Shown in pieces: positions 23,868-32,085 of a stretch of 38,474 nucleotides of DNA. Source of the DNA: an uncultured Oscillospiraceae bacterium (GTDB taxonomy: Bacteria; Bacillota; Clostridia; Oscillospirales; Oscillospiraceae); assembly GCA_949494735.1 (NCBI GenBank), contig CATABD010000016.1, positions 1 to 38,474 of the forward strand, read 5' to 3'. Numbering within the stretch: the first letter of the stretch is position 1; each line of letters begins with the position of its first letter. The notes below the pieces were generated by a model. It worked only from the letters and a program-made list of their open reading frames with translations, was not told the DNA's origin and ran no database searches. The position numbers and the translations under genes are program-made.

Positions 23868-26320
23868 GCGGAGACCTCCTGGGGCTTCGTGGTCATGATG
23901 CGGTACAGCTCGGTGTCCTTCGGGAAGCGATCCACAAAGGGCAGGATCACATTGCCGTAGAACAGCAGCCCCTCGCCCTCCCCGGAGTGGGTGACGTAGG
24001 AAAGCTGATGGGGGCTGATGTTGAGCTGCTTGGCGAGGATCTTCCTGTCCCCTGCCGCCTGATTGAGCATATAGATGAAATCGGAGTTTTCAAATATATT
24101 CTCGATCTCCCGGCTGGCAAGCAGGTCTTTGATGTTCTGCGTGATGCCGGTGGGGACGCCGCCCCATTTTCTGAACCGCTTCCAAATCTCCACGCTCCAA
24201 CTCGCCAGCTCTCCCTTCAAGAGCAGATGGAACTCGTCCACATAGTAGCGGGTGGTTTTGCCCAGCCCCCGGTTCACGGTGACGCGGTTCCACACCTGAT
24301 CCTGGATGACCAGCATTCCGAGCTGCTTCAACTGCTTGCCCAGCTCCTTGATGTCGTAGCAGACAATGCGGTTGTCGATGTCCACATTGGTGCGGTGGTT
24401 GAACACATTGAGGGAGCCGGTGACGTAGATTTCCAGCGCCGTGGCGATGAACTGCGCCTCCTTTTCCTCCTGCGCCCGCAGGGTATCATAGAGATCGCCC
24501 AGGATGGGCATATTCTCCGGCCTGGGGTCGGAGAGGTACTTCTGATAGACCTGCCGCACACAGCGGTCGATCACTGTTTTCTCCACCGGCTGGAGGCCGT
24601 CTTTACTGCCCACCACAATGTCGCAGAACGAGAGCAGGAAGTCCACCTTCAGCGACAGCGGGTTTTCATCGTCCGAATAGTCCAGGTTGAGGTCCATGGG
24701 GTTGACGTACTGCCTGCTGGTGGGGGAGATCTTGATCACCTGCCCGTCCAGGCGCTGGACGAGGGGGTAATACTCCGCCTCCGGGTCACAGATGATGATG
24801 TCATCGTCCGTCACCAGGAACACATTCAAAATCTCCCGTTTGGCGGAGAAGGACTTGCCGCTGCCGGGGGTGCCCAGGATCAGCCCATTGGGATTTTTAA
24901 GAGCCTTTCTGTCCACCATGATCAGGTTGTTGGAAAGCGCGTTCAGCCCGTAGTACAGCGCCTCGCTGCCGCTCTGAAACAGCTCCTGGGTGGTGAAGGG
25001 AACGAAGATGGCCGTGCTGGAGGTGGTGAGGCCCCGCTGGATCTCCACCTGGTTATAGCCCAGGGGGAGGGAGGACATAAGGCCCTGCTCCTGCTGAAAG
25101 TCCAGCCGGGTGAGCTGGCAGTTGTATTTCTGCGCGATGCTGGACGCCTGGAACACGTTGTTGTCGAGCTGCCGCTGGCTGTCCGCCGTGTTCAGCACCA
25201 GGAACGTCACCAGGAACATCCGCTCGTTCCGGCTTTGGAGGTCTTGCAGCAGTTTCTTGGCCTCCGCGCCATAGGTGGCGAGGTCGGAGGGGATGATGTC
25301 CATGTCGTACCCGGCGCGAACCGCCTTTTTCTGCTCGTCAATTTTGGCCCGGTCCAGGTCGGTAATCTTCCGCTTCACCGTCTTGATGGCGCTGATCTGA
25401 TCCACAGACTGGATGTGGAGGTTGACGATCTGGCTGCTCTCCATGTCCAGGAAATCCGCCAGCATCCTGTCGTTCAGCTCCGGGGCCAGGATTTGCAGGA
25501 AGCTGACCGCACCGAACAGCTTCCCCATGCGGAACACCCGCCCATTCTTGAATTCAAAGGAGCTGGGGGCGATGAAGTCCTTGGTGGACAGCCCGGAGGG
25601 GGCCAGCCAGTCCCAGGAGAAGCGGAACGGGGTCTGTCCGTCCATGTGGAAGATGCCGTGGAGCAGACGCAGCCGCTCCATGCCGTCCATGGGGGCACAG
25701 GCCACACCCAGCCGCTTGAAGTTGTTCATGATGTCCATTTCAATGCGCTCCAGCCGGGGCTTGGCGGTCTTGATGCTGTCCGCGTCGATGCCGAAGGTGA
25801 GAAATTTGGTTTTTGTCAGGCCGTTGTTCCCCTTGGCAAGCTGGTTTTGCAGCATTTCCGAGTATTCCTCCCGGACATCGTTGAACTTGTCCCCCCGCAG
25901 GGGAATGACCACGCTCCGGGCATAGCCGTCCTGGGCGGTGGACAGGTTCAAAAAGGAGAGCTGGAAACGGATGGAGCTGTCAAAATAGTTGAGGAAGTCC
26001 GACCAGCCCTCGAAAATGGCGGTCTTGTCCTCGTTCTGACTGAGTTGGTAGTTGATGTCCTGGAACTGTACCGTCTTGGTGTAGAAGGTATCGGTGACGC
26101 GGCAAATGCCGTCCGGGTACATCCGCTGATAGGGGATGCTGTCCTGGGCGGACAGCTCCTGCTTGTCGGTGCCCTTGGCCCTGGCGATGGCCGCTTCCAC
26201 CTGCCGCCGATCCTCGTGGGAAAGATGCTTACCGCCTTTTGGCCGGGGCGGTCTGGCCTGGGGGTCCGGCTTTTTCCCGAACAGGCGGCGAATGAAATTT
26301 TTGATGGCCGTGATAAACAA
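23864..26320 (-). CDS. virB4: VirB4/TraE-type conjugation ATPase
   Basis: An 818-aa cytoplasmic ATPase that powers the type IV secretion channel. The N-terminal half has the VirB4 pattern ('PDGICRVTDTFYTKTVQFQDINYQLSQNEDKTAIF'). The ATPase domain has Walker A 'GTPGSGKSFSAK' near residue 480 and a nearby acidic 'DDIIICDPEAEYYPL', then 'VDEFHLLL' and 'GITQNIKDLL' towards the end. Length and motifs are normal. Translation starts at a TTG (26320) that follows AAGGAGG at the proper distance; this Shine-Dalgarno lies inside the prgI coding sequence, which runs on for 92 nt in another frame. The 3' end overlaps the PAPS-reductase gene (ATGA). Confidence 0.95.
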   Translation of the reverse strand: MFITAIKNFIRRLFGKKPDPQARPPRPKGGKHLSHEDRRQVEAAIARAKGTDKQELSAQDSIPYQRMYPDGICRVTDTFYTKTVQFQDINYQLSQNEDKTAIFEGWSDFLNYFDSSIRFQLSFLNLSTAQDGYARSVVIPLRGDKFNDVREEYSEMLQNQLAKGNNGLTKTKFLTFGIDADSIKTAKPRLERIEMDIMNNFKRLGVACAPMDGMERLRLLHGIFHMDGQTPFRFSWDWLAPSGLSTKDFIAPSSFEFKNGRVFRMGKLFGAVSFLQILAPELNDRMLADFLDMESSQIVNLHIQSVDQISAIKTVKRKITDLDRAKIDEQKKAVRAGYDMDIIPSDLATYGAEAKKLLQDLQSRNERMFLVTFLVLNTADSQRQLDNNVFQASSIAQKYNCQLTRLDFQQEQGLMSSLPLGYNQVEIQRGLTTSSTAIFVPFTTQELFQSGSEALYYGLNALSNNLIMVDRKALKNPNGLILGTPGSGKSFSAKREILNVFLVTDDDIIICDPEAEYYPLVQRLDGQVIKISPTSRQYVNPMDLNLDYSDDENPLSLKVDFLLSFCDIVVGSKDGLQPVEKTVIDRCVRQVYQKYLSDPRPENMPILGDLYDTLRAQEEKEAQFIATALEIYVTGSLNVFNHRTNVDIDNRIVCYDIKELGKQLKQLGMLVIQDQVWNRVTVNRGLGKTTRYYVDEFHLLLKGELASWSVEIWKRFRKWGGVPTGITQNIKDLLASREIENIFENSDFIYMLNQAAGDRKILAKQLNISPHQLSYVTHSGEGEGLLFYGNVILPFVDRFPKDTELYRIMTTKPQEVSA

Positions 26321-26672
26321 TGTGATACACCTCCTTGTCTAATTGATCCTGCCGCTCCAGGGCGGCATAGAAGTTGTTGGTTTTGTAGGGACGCTGCTGG
26401 GGACGCAGAAAGCAGACGTTCAGCACGTTGCACAGCACCTTTTCCAGCGGCTGGCCGTGCTTTTCATAGACGCCCAGCATAAAAAAGGGCAGCATGACCA
26501 GGATCATGCACATCGCCGCCGCGCTGCTCCCCAGCGGCCCTTTGAGCAAAAAGAAAAGCGGGATGCCGAGTACAGCACCGCCGCCGAAGCAAATGAGCTG
26601 GCGTTTTGTCAGGTTGAACGCCACCTTGGTTTTTACTTTGGTTAAGTCCTTGGGGACCGGGACATAGGCCAT
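26229..26672 (-). CDS. prgI: PrgI-family type IV secretion membrane protein
   Basis: A 147-aa PrgI-like protein, the small membrane subunit usually encoded just before virB4 (VirB3-like position). The N-terminus is 'MAYVPVPKDLTKVKTKVAFNLTKRQLICF', then two hydrophobic segments ('GGGAVLGIPLFFLL' and 'AAAMCMILVMLPFFMLGVY'), then 'PLEKVLCNVLNVCFLRPQQRPYKTNNFY'. The usual family protein should end near 'LDKEVYHIV'; here about 30 extra basic residues (to '...PAKRR') run over the virB4 start. The start overlaps the stop of the preceding gene as TAATG, indicating coupled translation. The extended tail probably reflects loss of the original stop codon. Confidence 0.88.
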   Translation of the reverse strand: MAYVPVPKDLTKVKTKVAFNLTKRQLICFGGGAVLGIPLFFLLKGPLGSSAAAMCMILVMLPFFMLGVYEKHGQPLEKVLCNVLNVCFLRPQQRPYKTNNFYAALERQDQLDKEVYHIVYHGHQKFHSPPVREKAGPPGQTAPAKRR

Positions 26673-27061
26673 TATCGCGCCTCCTGTTCTTTCGTTGTGG
26701 CATGGGGCTTGGACGGTCCTGCCGCCCCTTTTTCCTGGAGTTGTGCCAGCACAGATTTGCGGATCGGCGCACTCCGGCACCGGCACAGCTCGTCCAGGGC
26801 AAAGCTGAAGTCACTGAGATCGTCCAGCCGCTTCAGCCAGTGGTCAGCCGCCGCTTGGAGCGGATCCTCCAGGGTCAGGAGGTAATCGACGTCTTCCGGG
26901 TCGATGCCGCGCCCCTGGGCCAGATACTCGTGGGCATCCTGGAGGGCGGCGATCTCTTTGGCCTGCCCAATCAGGGCCTCCGGCGTCTGCGCCAGCCATG
27001 TGGCGCGGTGCTTTTTCAAACTGGACCCCGCCCGTGCAAAGAGCTGTTCATAGTTGTCCAT
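26672..27061 (-). CDS. DUF3848-like protein with C-terminal shared motif
   Basis: A 129-aa protein starting MDNYEQLFARAGSSLKKHRATWLAQTPE. The layout 'YEQL...R..WL.Q.PE.LI..A.E', an 'EDPLQAAADHWLKRLDD' segment and 'FALDEL' resembles the DUF3848 protein at 2093, so I regard it as a divergent relative, with moderate confidence. The end is RKSVLAQLQEKG followed by a basic tail, the shared motif. The gene starts 1 nt after the radical SAM stop and ends TAATG on the prgI start. Function is unknown. A longer frame upstream (to 27091) would overlap the radical SAM gene and is not needed. Confidence 0.7.
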   Translation of the reverse strand: MDNYEQLFARAGSSLKKHRATWLAQTPEALIGQAKEIAALQDAHEYLAQGRGIDPEDVDYLLTLEDPLQAAADHWLKRLDDLSDFSFALDELCRCRSAPIRKSVLAQLQEKGAAGPSKPHATTKEQEAR

Positions 27062-27062
27062 T

Positions 27063-27974
27063 TTATCCCTCCATCTGCGGTTTTTTGTCACTCGGCCTAT
27101 AGTCGGAAAAGCGGGGAACCGTGTAAAAAACTCGCTTGTTATTCACCCACCGCTGCAAGTGCCGGGTGATAGGCGGGGCGCTGGGCCGGTCATAGACCAT
27201 GACATAGGGATCATAGCCCAGGCTCCGCAGGGTCTCTACCCGGTACAGATCCTGTTCATGGGTGCTGCCATAGTTGGTGAGAACGTATACCCTCCGCCTG
27301 CGGTCACTCTTGATGGCGGTCAGTTCCACGAAGCGCCGGAAATAGCCGGTCAGGTCGGTATTGGGGTCATCCCAGGCAAAATGCACCGCCTTTACCCGAA
27401 CCCGATTCAGCAGGGCCACATTGTCCGGGGTAATCAGGCGGATGTCCAGCCCCTGGGAAAAATCCACATAGGCACGGCTCTCCGCAAGCTGTAACAGCAG
27501 CCGTTCATGTTCCGGGCAGGCCAGCAGATTGGGATCCAACAGCTTGATCTCCCGCTGTCCATCCCAAAACTCGGACAGGTCGGCCACCTGACGGCTCCGC
27601 CGCCCCTCTTTCCCCGAAACGATGCAAAATCCGCAGGCCCTCGGACAGCCACGGGTCAGGAACCCATAGGCTGTATCGGGAAACTGCGGATATAGAGAAT
27701 AGTCCGGGCGCTGATGCTCCACCACGTCCGGCAGATCCGGCCCTGGACCGTAGCCGGTGCCGCCCCGGATGATTTGGTCGGCGTTGGCGATGTAGAGCTT
27801 ATCTTTGGAATAGGTATCGGTGAATACCCTGCTTTTGTAGACGAGATCGTACCAGCCCTCCGGCCTCCACAGCTCTACGATGTCCCCCCGTCCTTTATGG
27901 TAGGCGGACAGCTTCATCAGGCACAGGTTGGGCCAGTTGTGGCTGTCTACGTCCGCGCAGCCGATCCTCAACAA
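27063..27974 (-). CDS. Radical SAM protein in the transfer operon
   Basis: A 303-aa radical SAM enzyme. The cluster motif is C110-x3-C114-x2-C117 in 'TRGCPRACGFC', preceded by an N-terminal region with a Rossmann/cobalamin-like look ('MLRIGCADVDSHNWPNLCLMKLSAYHKGRGD'). Later strands ('EIKLLDPNLLACPEHERLL', 'VDFSQGLDIRLI', 'VHFAWDD') fit the TIM barrel. It uses S-adenosylmethionine to generate a radical; the substrate is unknown. No precursor peptide is seen nearby. The neighbours are a DNA adenine methyltransferase and a T4SS operon, so nucleic-acid modification is a reasonable but unproven role. No ATG is available near the N-terminus; the TTG at 27974, after GGGGGTGAG, is the best start. 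Confidence 0.85.
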   Translation of the reverse strand: MLRIGCADVDSHNWPNLCLMKLSAYHKGRGDIVELWRPEGWYDLVYKSRVFTDTYSKDKLYIANADQIIRGGTGYGPGPDLPDVVEHQRPDYSLYPQFPDTAYGFLTRGCPRACGFCIVSGKEGRRSRQVADLSEFWDGQREIKLLDPNLLACPEHERLLLQLAESRAYVDFSQGLDIRLITPDNVALLNRVRVKAVHFAWDDPNTDLTGYFRRFVELTAIKSDRRRRVYVLTNYGSTHEQDLYRVETLRSLGYDPYVMVYDRPSAPPITRHLQRWVNNKRVFYTVPRFSDYRPSDKKPQMEG

Positions 27975-28017
27975 AACTCACCCCCAGCGGTCAACACCTT
28001 CTCGTTTGGAATAATGT

Positions 28018-28590
28018 TCAGCATGGCAGACGCTCCAACAGGCCGGGGCTGCACACTACCTCGTTGCCCCATATGTCCCAGCCGGGGGTGGCCTGCCGTG
28101 CGAACAGCTCCACGCGGGGCAGGTCGCCCATGAGCGCCACAATGCGATCCCGAACCGCATCCGGCTTTTTGCTGTGTTCCTCCACCGGGGAGAGGATCAC
28201 CTGATGTACTGCGGCGGACTGACGCCTGGGGCTTCCCCGGGTAGCCAGCAGGCACAGCTCCGCGTTGGCCCGCGTCCAGTGGCCCAAACCCCAAAAGAGG
28301 GACGGCGTTTTTCTGTTCTGCTTCACCCACACAAAGGCCACGGTTTTATAGGTAAAGCCCCATGCGTCCAACACAGAAAAAGCGTCCCGCAGATTGGGAA
28401 GCGTCACCCAAAGGAACAGGGCGCAGTTTTTTGCCGCCAGATCACCCACAGGCAGCGCCAGAATATCCTCCAGACGCATGGTGGGATAATGGTTTTCGGC
28501 TGTTCGGCCCACTCCTTTCTTGCCCCATACCCGGTATGCCCAGGGCGGATCGCAAAGGATGATGCTGTATTTCTTTGAGGCATCGGTCAT
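28018..28590 (-). CDS. MT-A70 family N6-adenine methyltransferase
   Basis: A 190-aa methyltransferase with the catalytic DPPW at residues 14-17 ('YSIILCDPPWAYR'), then 'YPTMRLEDILALPV', 'CALFLWVTLPNL' and 'WVKQNR...FWGLGHWTRANAELCLLATRG', and 'HSKKPDAVRDRIV' and 'VELFARQATPGWDIWGNE'. This is the MT-A70 family, which methylates adenine N6 in DNA or RNA; phage and ICE copies usually act on DNA. No restriction enzyme is encoded beside it, so it is an orphan, probably protecting the element's DNA or marking it. It lies 2 nt after the SpoVG-like gene's stop and upstream of the radical SAM gene. Confidence 0.92.
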   Translation of the reverse strand: MTDASKKYSIILCDPPWAYRVWGKKGVGRTAENHYPTMRLEDILALPVGDLAAKNCALFLWVTLPNLRDAFSVLDAWGFTYKTVAFVWVKQNRKTPSLFWGLGHWTRANAELCLLATRGSPRRQSAAVHQVILSPVEEHSKKPDAVRDRIVALMGDLPRVELFARQATPGWDIWGNEVVCSPGLLERLPC

Positions 28591-28592
28591 GC

Positions 28593-29036
28593 TTACCGTG
28601 CCCCTCTGTCTGCCTTGCGCTGCTGGGGTGCCCTGTCCGGCACCGGGGCCGGGGCGGGACGCTCCGCCGACTTTGCCGCGTTTTTCAACGCATCCAGCAC
28701 CGAGGCCCGCGTCTGTGCGCCACGGGAGGCCAACTGCTCCATCACCTTCTGATACTCGCCCAGGACGGCGGTGTGCAATGCCTTCCGCATCTCCGGCGTG
28801 GTGGGGAAGCAGACATCATGATACTCGCCCTTGCCGTTTTTCCTGTCGGGCATGGCTACAAACACGCCTTTCTCGCTGTCCATGACGCGGATGCCCGTGA
28901 CGGCAAAGCAACCACCCAGGGTCACGTTGGCAAAGGCCAGCAGGTTGCCGTCCTCCTTGGACGGCGTGATCTTCACGCTTACATCCAGTGGGGCGGGCTG
29001 ATTCCCGCCGGTGGGCTGGGTATTGTTTTCGTTCAT
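28593..29036 (-). CDS. SpoVG-like protein with C-terminal shared motif
   Basis: A 147-aa protein. Residues about 18-105 match SpoVG ('LDVSVKITPSKEDGNLLAFANVTLGGCFAVTGIRVMDSEKGVFVAMPDRK', 'YHDVCFPTTPEMRKALHTAVL'). SpoVG proteins bind nucleic acid and act as regulators in Firmicutes. Here the domain is followed by a tail with RASVLDALKNAAKS, then a Pro/Arg-rich end. The ATG at 29036 has a textbook AGGAGG. It leads the SpoVG / MT-A70 / radical SAM run between the VirB6-like gene and prgI, which supports a role linked to element DNA or its expression. Confidence 0.88.
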   Translation of the reverse strand: MNENNTQPTGGNQPAPLDVSVKITPSKEDGNLLAFANVTLGGCFAVTGIRVMDSEKGVFVAMPDRKNGKGEYHDVCFPTTPEMRKALHTAVLGEYQKVMEQLASRGAQTRASVLDALKNAAKSAERPAPAPVPDRAPQQRKADRGAR

Positions 29037-29060
29037 TGGAAATCCTCCTATCTTATGTTG

Positions 29061-29930
29061 TCAGTGTGCCGCAAACAGGCTCTTGGACAGGCTCCCCGTT
29101 TTGAACAGGGTGAAGCACAGCAGCACCGTATAGCCCATGCACGTCCAGATGGCCGCGCTGATATCGTCGCTGACGGCGATCCCCTGCACCAGCACCGCGT
29201 AGATCGCCACGCACACCATGATGAGAAACGCCTGGAAACCCAGGGCGAACAGGGACTTCAAATAGTTCTGCCCCATGCCGCCCCATTCCCTGCCCAGCAT
29301 CGCGGCCATGGGGATGGGGGCCATGCTGGTGACAAGGTATATTTCCAGCATACGGCCATAGGTGATGATGAAAATGCAGATGGTCAGCGCCCACATGGTA
29401 ATGCCCACGATCAGCGACTGTACCCACAGGCCCAGCAGCGGCCCCAGATCCATCTCCAGAAGCCGTTCCTCCATGTCAGGCATGACGGCGGACAGGTCGA
29501 TGCTGGTATTCCCGATGATGATGCCGGACGCCTGGTTTACCACACCCTGGGCAACGTCGAATATACCCATCACGATATTCCAGGTGTTGGTGACGATCAG
29601 GATGGCGCAGGCCGTCTTAAAGATCCAGCGGAAGAACACCGCCGTCTCAATATCATGAAAATTGTTCTTGTCCATGAGGATCTGCACCAGCTCCAGCGTC
29701 ATGACAAAGGCCAGGATCACCCCGGCCACAGGCAGCACCACATTTTGGGACAGGGTTTGAACCATGTTGAAAATGCTGGCGTTCCACGCCTGGGGCGTAC
29801 TACCCACCTGGGTTGCGATATCGCCCACCTTTTCGTTCACGCTGTCGAACATCCCGGACAGGTTACTCATGATACCGCTCACCAGGATATCCTTCAGCCA
29901 GCCGGTGATGGCGTCCCACAGAAAATCCAT
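29061..29930 (-). CDS. VirB6/TrbL-like conjugation membrane protein
   Basis: A 289-aa polytopic membrane protein with about six hydrophobic stretches, among them 'VVLPVAGVILAFVMTLEL', 'FKTACAILIVTNTWNIVMGIF', 'WVQSLIVGITMWALTICIFIITYG' and 'FLIMVCVAIYAVLVQGIAV'. 'SMAPIPMAAMLGREWGGMGQNYLKSLFALGFQAF' is the conserved TrbL/VirB6 loop. It should form part of the inner-membrane pore of the secretion channel. It follows the Maff2-type gene after a 71-nt spacer with a hairpin. Its ATG at 29930 is preceded by GGAGG. Confidence 0.9.
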   Translation of the reverse strand: MDFLWDAITGWLKDILVSGIMSNLSGMFDSVNEKVGDIATQVGSTPQAWNASIFNMVQTLSQNVVLPVAGVILAFVMTLELVQILMDKNNFHDIETAVFFRWIFKTACAILIVTNTWNIVMGIFDVAQGVVNQASGIIIGNTSIDLSAVMPDMEERLLEMDLGPLLGLWVQSLIVGITMWALTICIFIITYGRMLEIYLVTSMAPIPMAAMLGREWGGMGQNYLKSLFALGFQAFLIMVCVAIYAVLVQGIAVSDDISAAIWTCMGYTVLLCFTLFKTGSLSKSLFAAH

Positions 29931-29957
29931 AGGGGTCTGGCCCTCCTTTCAGCGCCC

Positions 29958-29976
29958 CTCCCGCCTGGGGCGGGAG
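29958..29976 (-). other. Intergenic hairpin before the VirB6-like gene
   Basis: CTCCCGCC (29958-29965), TGG loop, GGCGGGAG (29969-29976): an 8-bp G/C stem between the Maff2-type stop and the VirB6-like start. No T-run follows on the minus strand, so it is more likely an RNA-processing or stability element that lets the small upstream gene be made in excess than a terminator. Confidence 0.45.
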
Positions 29977-30001
29977 AGGCTGTGGTTGGGATGGGACACG
30001 A

Positions 30002-30217
30002 TCAGCCGAACAGCCCGGACAGCAGGGGGACCAGGGTGGTGCCCAGCAGGATGATGCCTCCGCCCGCCATAAGCTGCTTCATGCCCTGGCTGCGGGCACC
30101 GGGGTTGTCGTTGCCGTAAGCCTCCAGCAGATTTACCGCGCCCCACACGCCCAGGCCAGCGCCCAGGGCAATCACCAGGGTTTTCAGAACGTCGATTGCA
30201 GACTGAAAAAATGCCAT
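30002..30217 (-). CDS. Maff2-type small membrane protein
   Basis: A 71-aa protein with two hydrophobic helices: 'AIDVLKTLVIALGAGLGVWGAVNLLEAYG' and 'GGGIILLGTTLVPLLSGLFG', joined by 'NDNPGARSQGMKQLM'. This is the Maff2 family, placed like the VirB2/TrbC pilin-type subunit between VirD4 and VirB6 genes in Clostridia ICEs. A pore or pilus subunit role is inferred from position and size. The ATG at 30217 has a perfect GGAGG 6 nt upstream. The frame stays open four codons further upstream but without a better site. Confidence 0.9.
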   Translation of the reverse strand: MAFFQSAIDVLKTLVIALGAGLGVWGAVNLLEAYGNDNPGARSQGMKQLMAGGGIILLGTTLVPLLSGLFG

Positions 30218-30267
30218 AAGTACCTCCAAAAAATTTTAGATTTTTGAGGGCACATTTTCCCTTTATT

Positions 30268-32085
30268 TTATTCCGCCTCTCCCCGCTGCTCCGGGTCGGC
30301 GGCGTTATCCTCCCCCGATACGTCTACCTCGTACACGTCATAGACCTCGGAGGGTTTGGGTTTAAGCCGGGTGGACAGAAAACGCACGATGTCAAATGCG
30401 TTTTTCTTGTCCGCGTCGGCAAGGAACCGATAGTTGGGATGCTGGGTGATGTCGAATTTGTTCGAGAGGAACGGACGGACGCCCCGCAGTTGCAGGATGC
30501 ACTTGCCGCCGTCCAATACCGCCAGCTCGTCCACGTCCATCAGGGCCTTGCCCAGCTTTTGATAGTTCAGCGAGTGGGAAAGCTCCCGGCCCCGGCTCTC
30601 GCCGGTGTTGAACGTATCAATGGTCTCTTTGCCCAGGGCGGTGGACAGATCCTTCAGTGTGGACGGCTCTTTACCGCCCAGGAAGATGGAGCAGTCGCAG
30701 TTGCCAATGATGGTGTCCGCGTTGTCCTTATAGATGGCCTTGAGCTGGCTTTGGGCCTGGAGGACGAGGCAGGCGGAGATCTCCCGGCTGCGGATAGTCG
30801 CCATCAGCTTTTCCAGCCGGGGGATCTGCCCAATGTTGGCGCACTCGTCGATCAGGCACCGCACATGGACGGGCAGACGGCCCCCATACACATCGTCCGC
30901 CTTTTCACACAGCAGGTTGAATAGCTGGGTATAGCACATGGAAATCAAAAAATTAAAGGAATCGTCCGTGTCGCTCATGATGAAGAACAGCGCCGTTTTT
31001 TGATCGCCCAGGGTGTCCAGCTCCAGCTCGTCATAGGCCGTGACCTCCCGCAGCTCCGCGATGTCGAAGGGGGCCAGCCGTGCGCCGCAGCTCACAAGGA
31101 TCGACTTTGCGGTTTTGCCCGCCGCCAAGCGATATTTAGCATATTGACGCACGGCAAAGTGATTTGGCTCCCGTTCAGCCAGTTCCTCAAACATCAGGTC
31201 AACGGGATTCTTAAATTCTTCATCGTCCTCCCGGACCTCCATGGCGTTGATAAACTCAATGAGGGTGGCGAAGTTCTGTTCCTCCACCGGGGCCTCGTAG
31301 TGGATGAATCCGATCAGGGCGCAGTACAGAAGCGTCTCGGCCTTCTCCCAAAAGGCGTCCCCGCCTTTCTGCTCCCCCTTGGTGTTGGAGATCAGTGTCG
31401 TGACCAGCTTCAAAATGTCCTTTTCGCTGTGGATATAGGCGAATGGGTTATAGTGCATGGATTTTTTGAAGTTGATGGTGTTGAAAATCTTAATCCTGTA
31501 CCCATTGCGCTGGAGTAATTTCCCGGCGTTGATCACGATGTCCCCTTTGGGGTCAGTGACCACAAACGATACTGGATAAGTTTTCGACGTACATTGCATC
31601 AGGTTGGGGGTAAGAAAAAACCTCGTTTTGCCGCTGCCGGAACCGCCGACGATCAGCACATTTTTGTTCCGGGCGGTCTTGGGGTCTTTGGGGCGGTTGT
31701 TCATGGTGAGCCGTTCCGTCTGCGTCAGGATGATGTTGTCCTCAAAGGCCGGGGCGATATAGGGGGCGATGTCCGCCGCTGTTCCCCAGCGGGCGGTGCC
31801 ATATTCCATGTTTCGCCGGAACTTCTTGGCGTTCTTGGCCTTGTAATAGACCGCCGCCCGCAGCAGCACACCGCACACCAGCCCCACCAGCAGATCGAAG
31901 GGATGGAAGCTGGGGAGGCTGTTCTGGAACGCGGCGGAGATGCCGTCCAACAGGTGTAGCAGCTTTTGGGAGGCGTCCGCCCCCTCCGCCAGCCGCCACG
32001 CCTGCCCCAGCTTGGTGGCAAACAGGCCGATCACCCCATAGGGCAGGTTGGACAGCGCCAGCTTTTTCACATTCACCTGCTTCAC
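30268..32085 (-). CDS. virD4: VirD4/TraG coupling protein
   Basis: A 605-aa coupling ATPase that recruits the relaxase-DNA complex to the secretion channel. Two N-terminal membrane segments are expected in 'LSNLPYGVIGLFATKLG' and 'FHPFDLLVGLVCGVLLRAAVYY'. Walker A is 'IVGGSGSGKTRFFLTPNL' near residue 150, Walker B 'VRCLIDECANIGQIP' near 411, and 'EISACLVLQAQSQLKAIYKDNADTIIGNCD' follows. Length is that of CD1115-like proteins. Start is a GTG at 32085 whose GTGA overlaps the PcfB stop, so the two are made together, as in other Gram-positive conjugation systems where PcfB-type factors bind this protein. The tail is acidic ('SGEDNAADPEQRGEAE'). Confidence 0.95.
   Translation of the reverse strand: MKQVNVKKLALSNLPYGVIGLFATKLGQAWRLAEGADASQKLLHLLDGISAAFQNSLPSFHPFDLLVGLVCGVLLRAAVYYKAKNAKKFRRNMEYGTARWGTAADIAPYIAPAFEDNIILTQTERLTMNNRPKDPKTARNKNVLIVGGSGSGKTRFFLTPNLMQCTSKTYPVSFVVTDPKGDIVINAGKLLQRNGYRIKIFNTINFKKSMHYNPFAYIHSEKDILKLVTTLISNTKGEQKGGDAFWEKAETLLYCALIGFIHYEAPVEEQNFATLIEFINAMEVREDDEEFKNPVDLMFEELAEREPNHFAVRQYAKYRLAAGKTAKSILVSCGARLAPFDIAELREVTAYDELELDTLGDQKTALFFIMSDTDDSFNFLISMCYTQLFNLLCEKADDVYGGRLPVHVRCLIDECANIGQIPRLEKLMATIRSREISACLVLQAQSQLKAIYKDNADTIIGNCDCSIFLGGKEPSTLKDLSTALGKETIDTFNTGESRGRELSHSLNYQKLGKALMDVDELAVLDGGKCILQLRGVRPFLSNKFDITQHPNYRFLADADKKNAFDIVRFLSTRLKPKPSEVYDVYEVDVSGEDNAADPEQRGEAE

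Noticed and set aside
23987-26482. An 831-aa plus-strand open frame
   Set aside because: It is antisense to virB4 and prgI, has low-complexity His/Gln/Gly-rich content, no ribosome site and no family resemblance.
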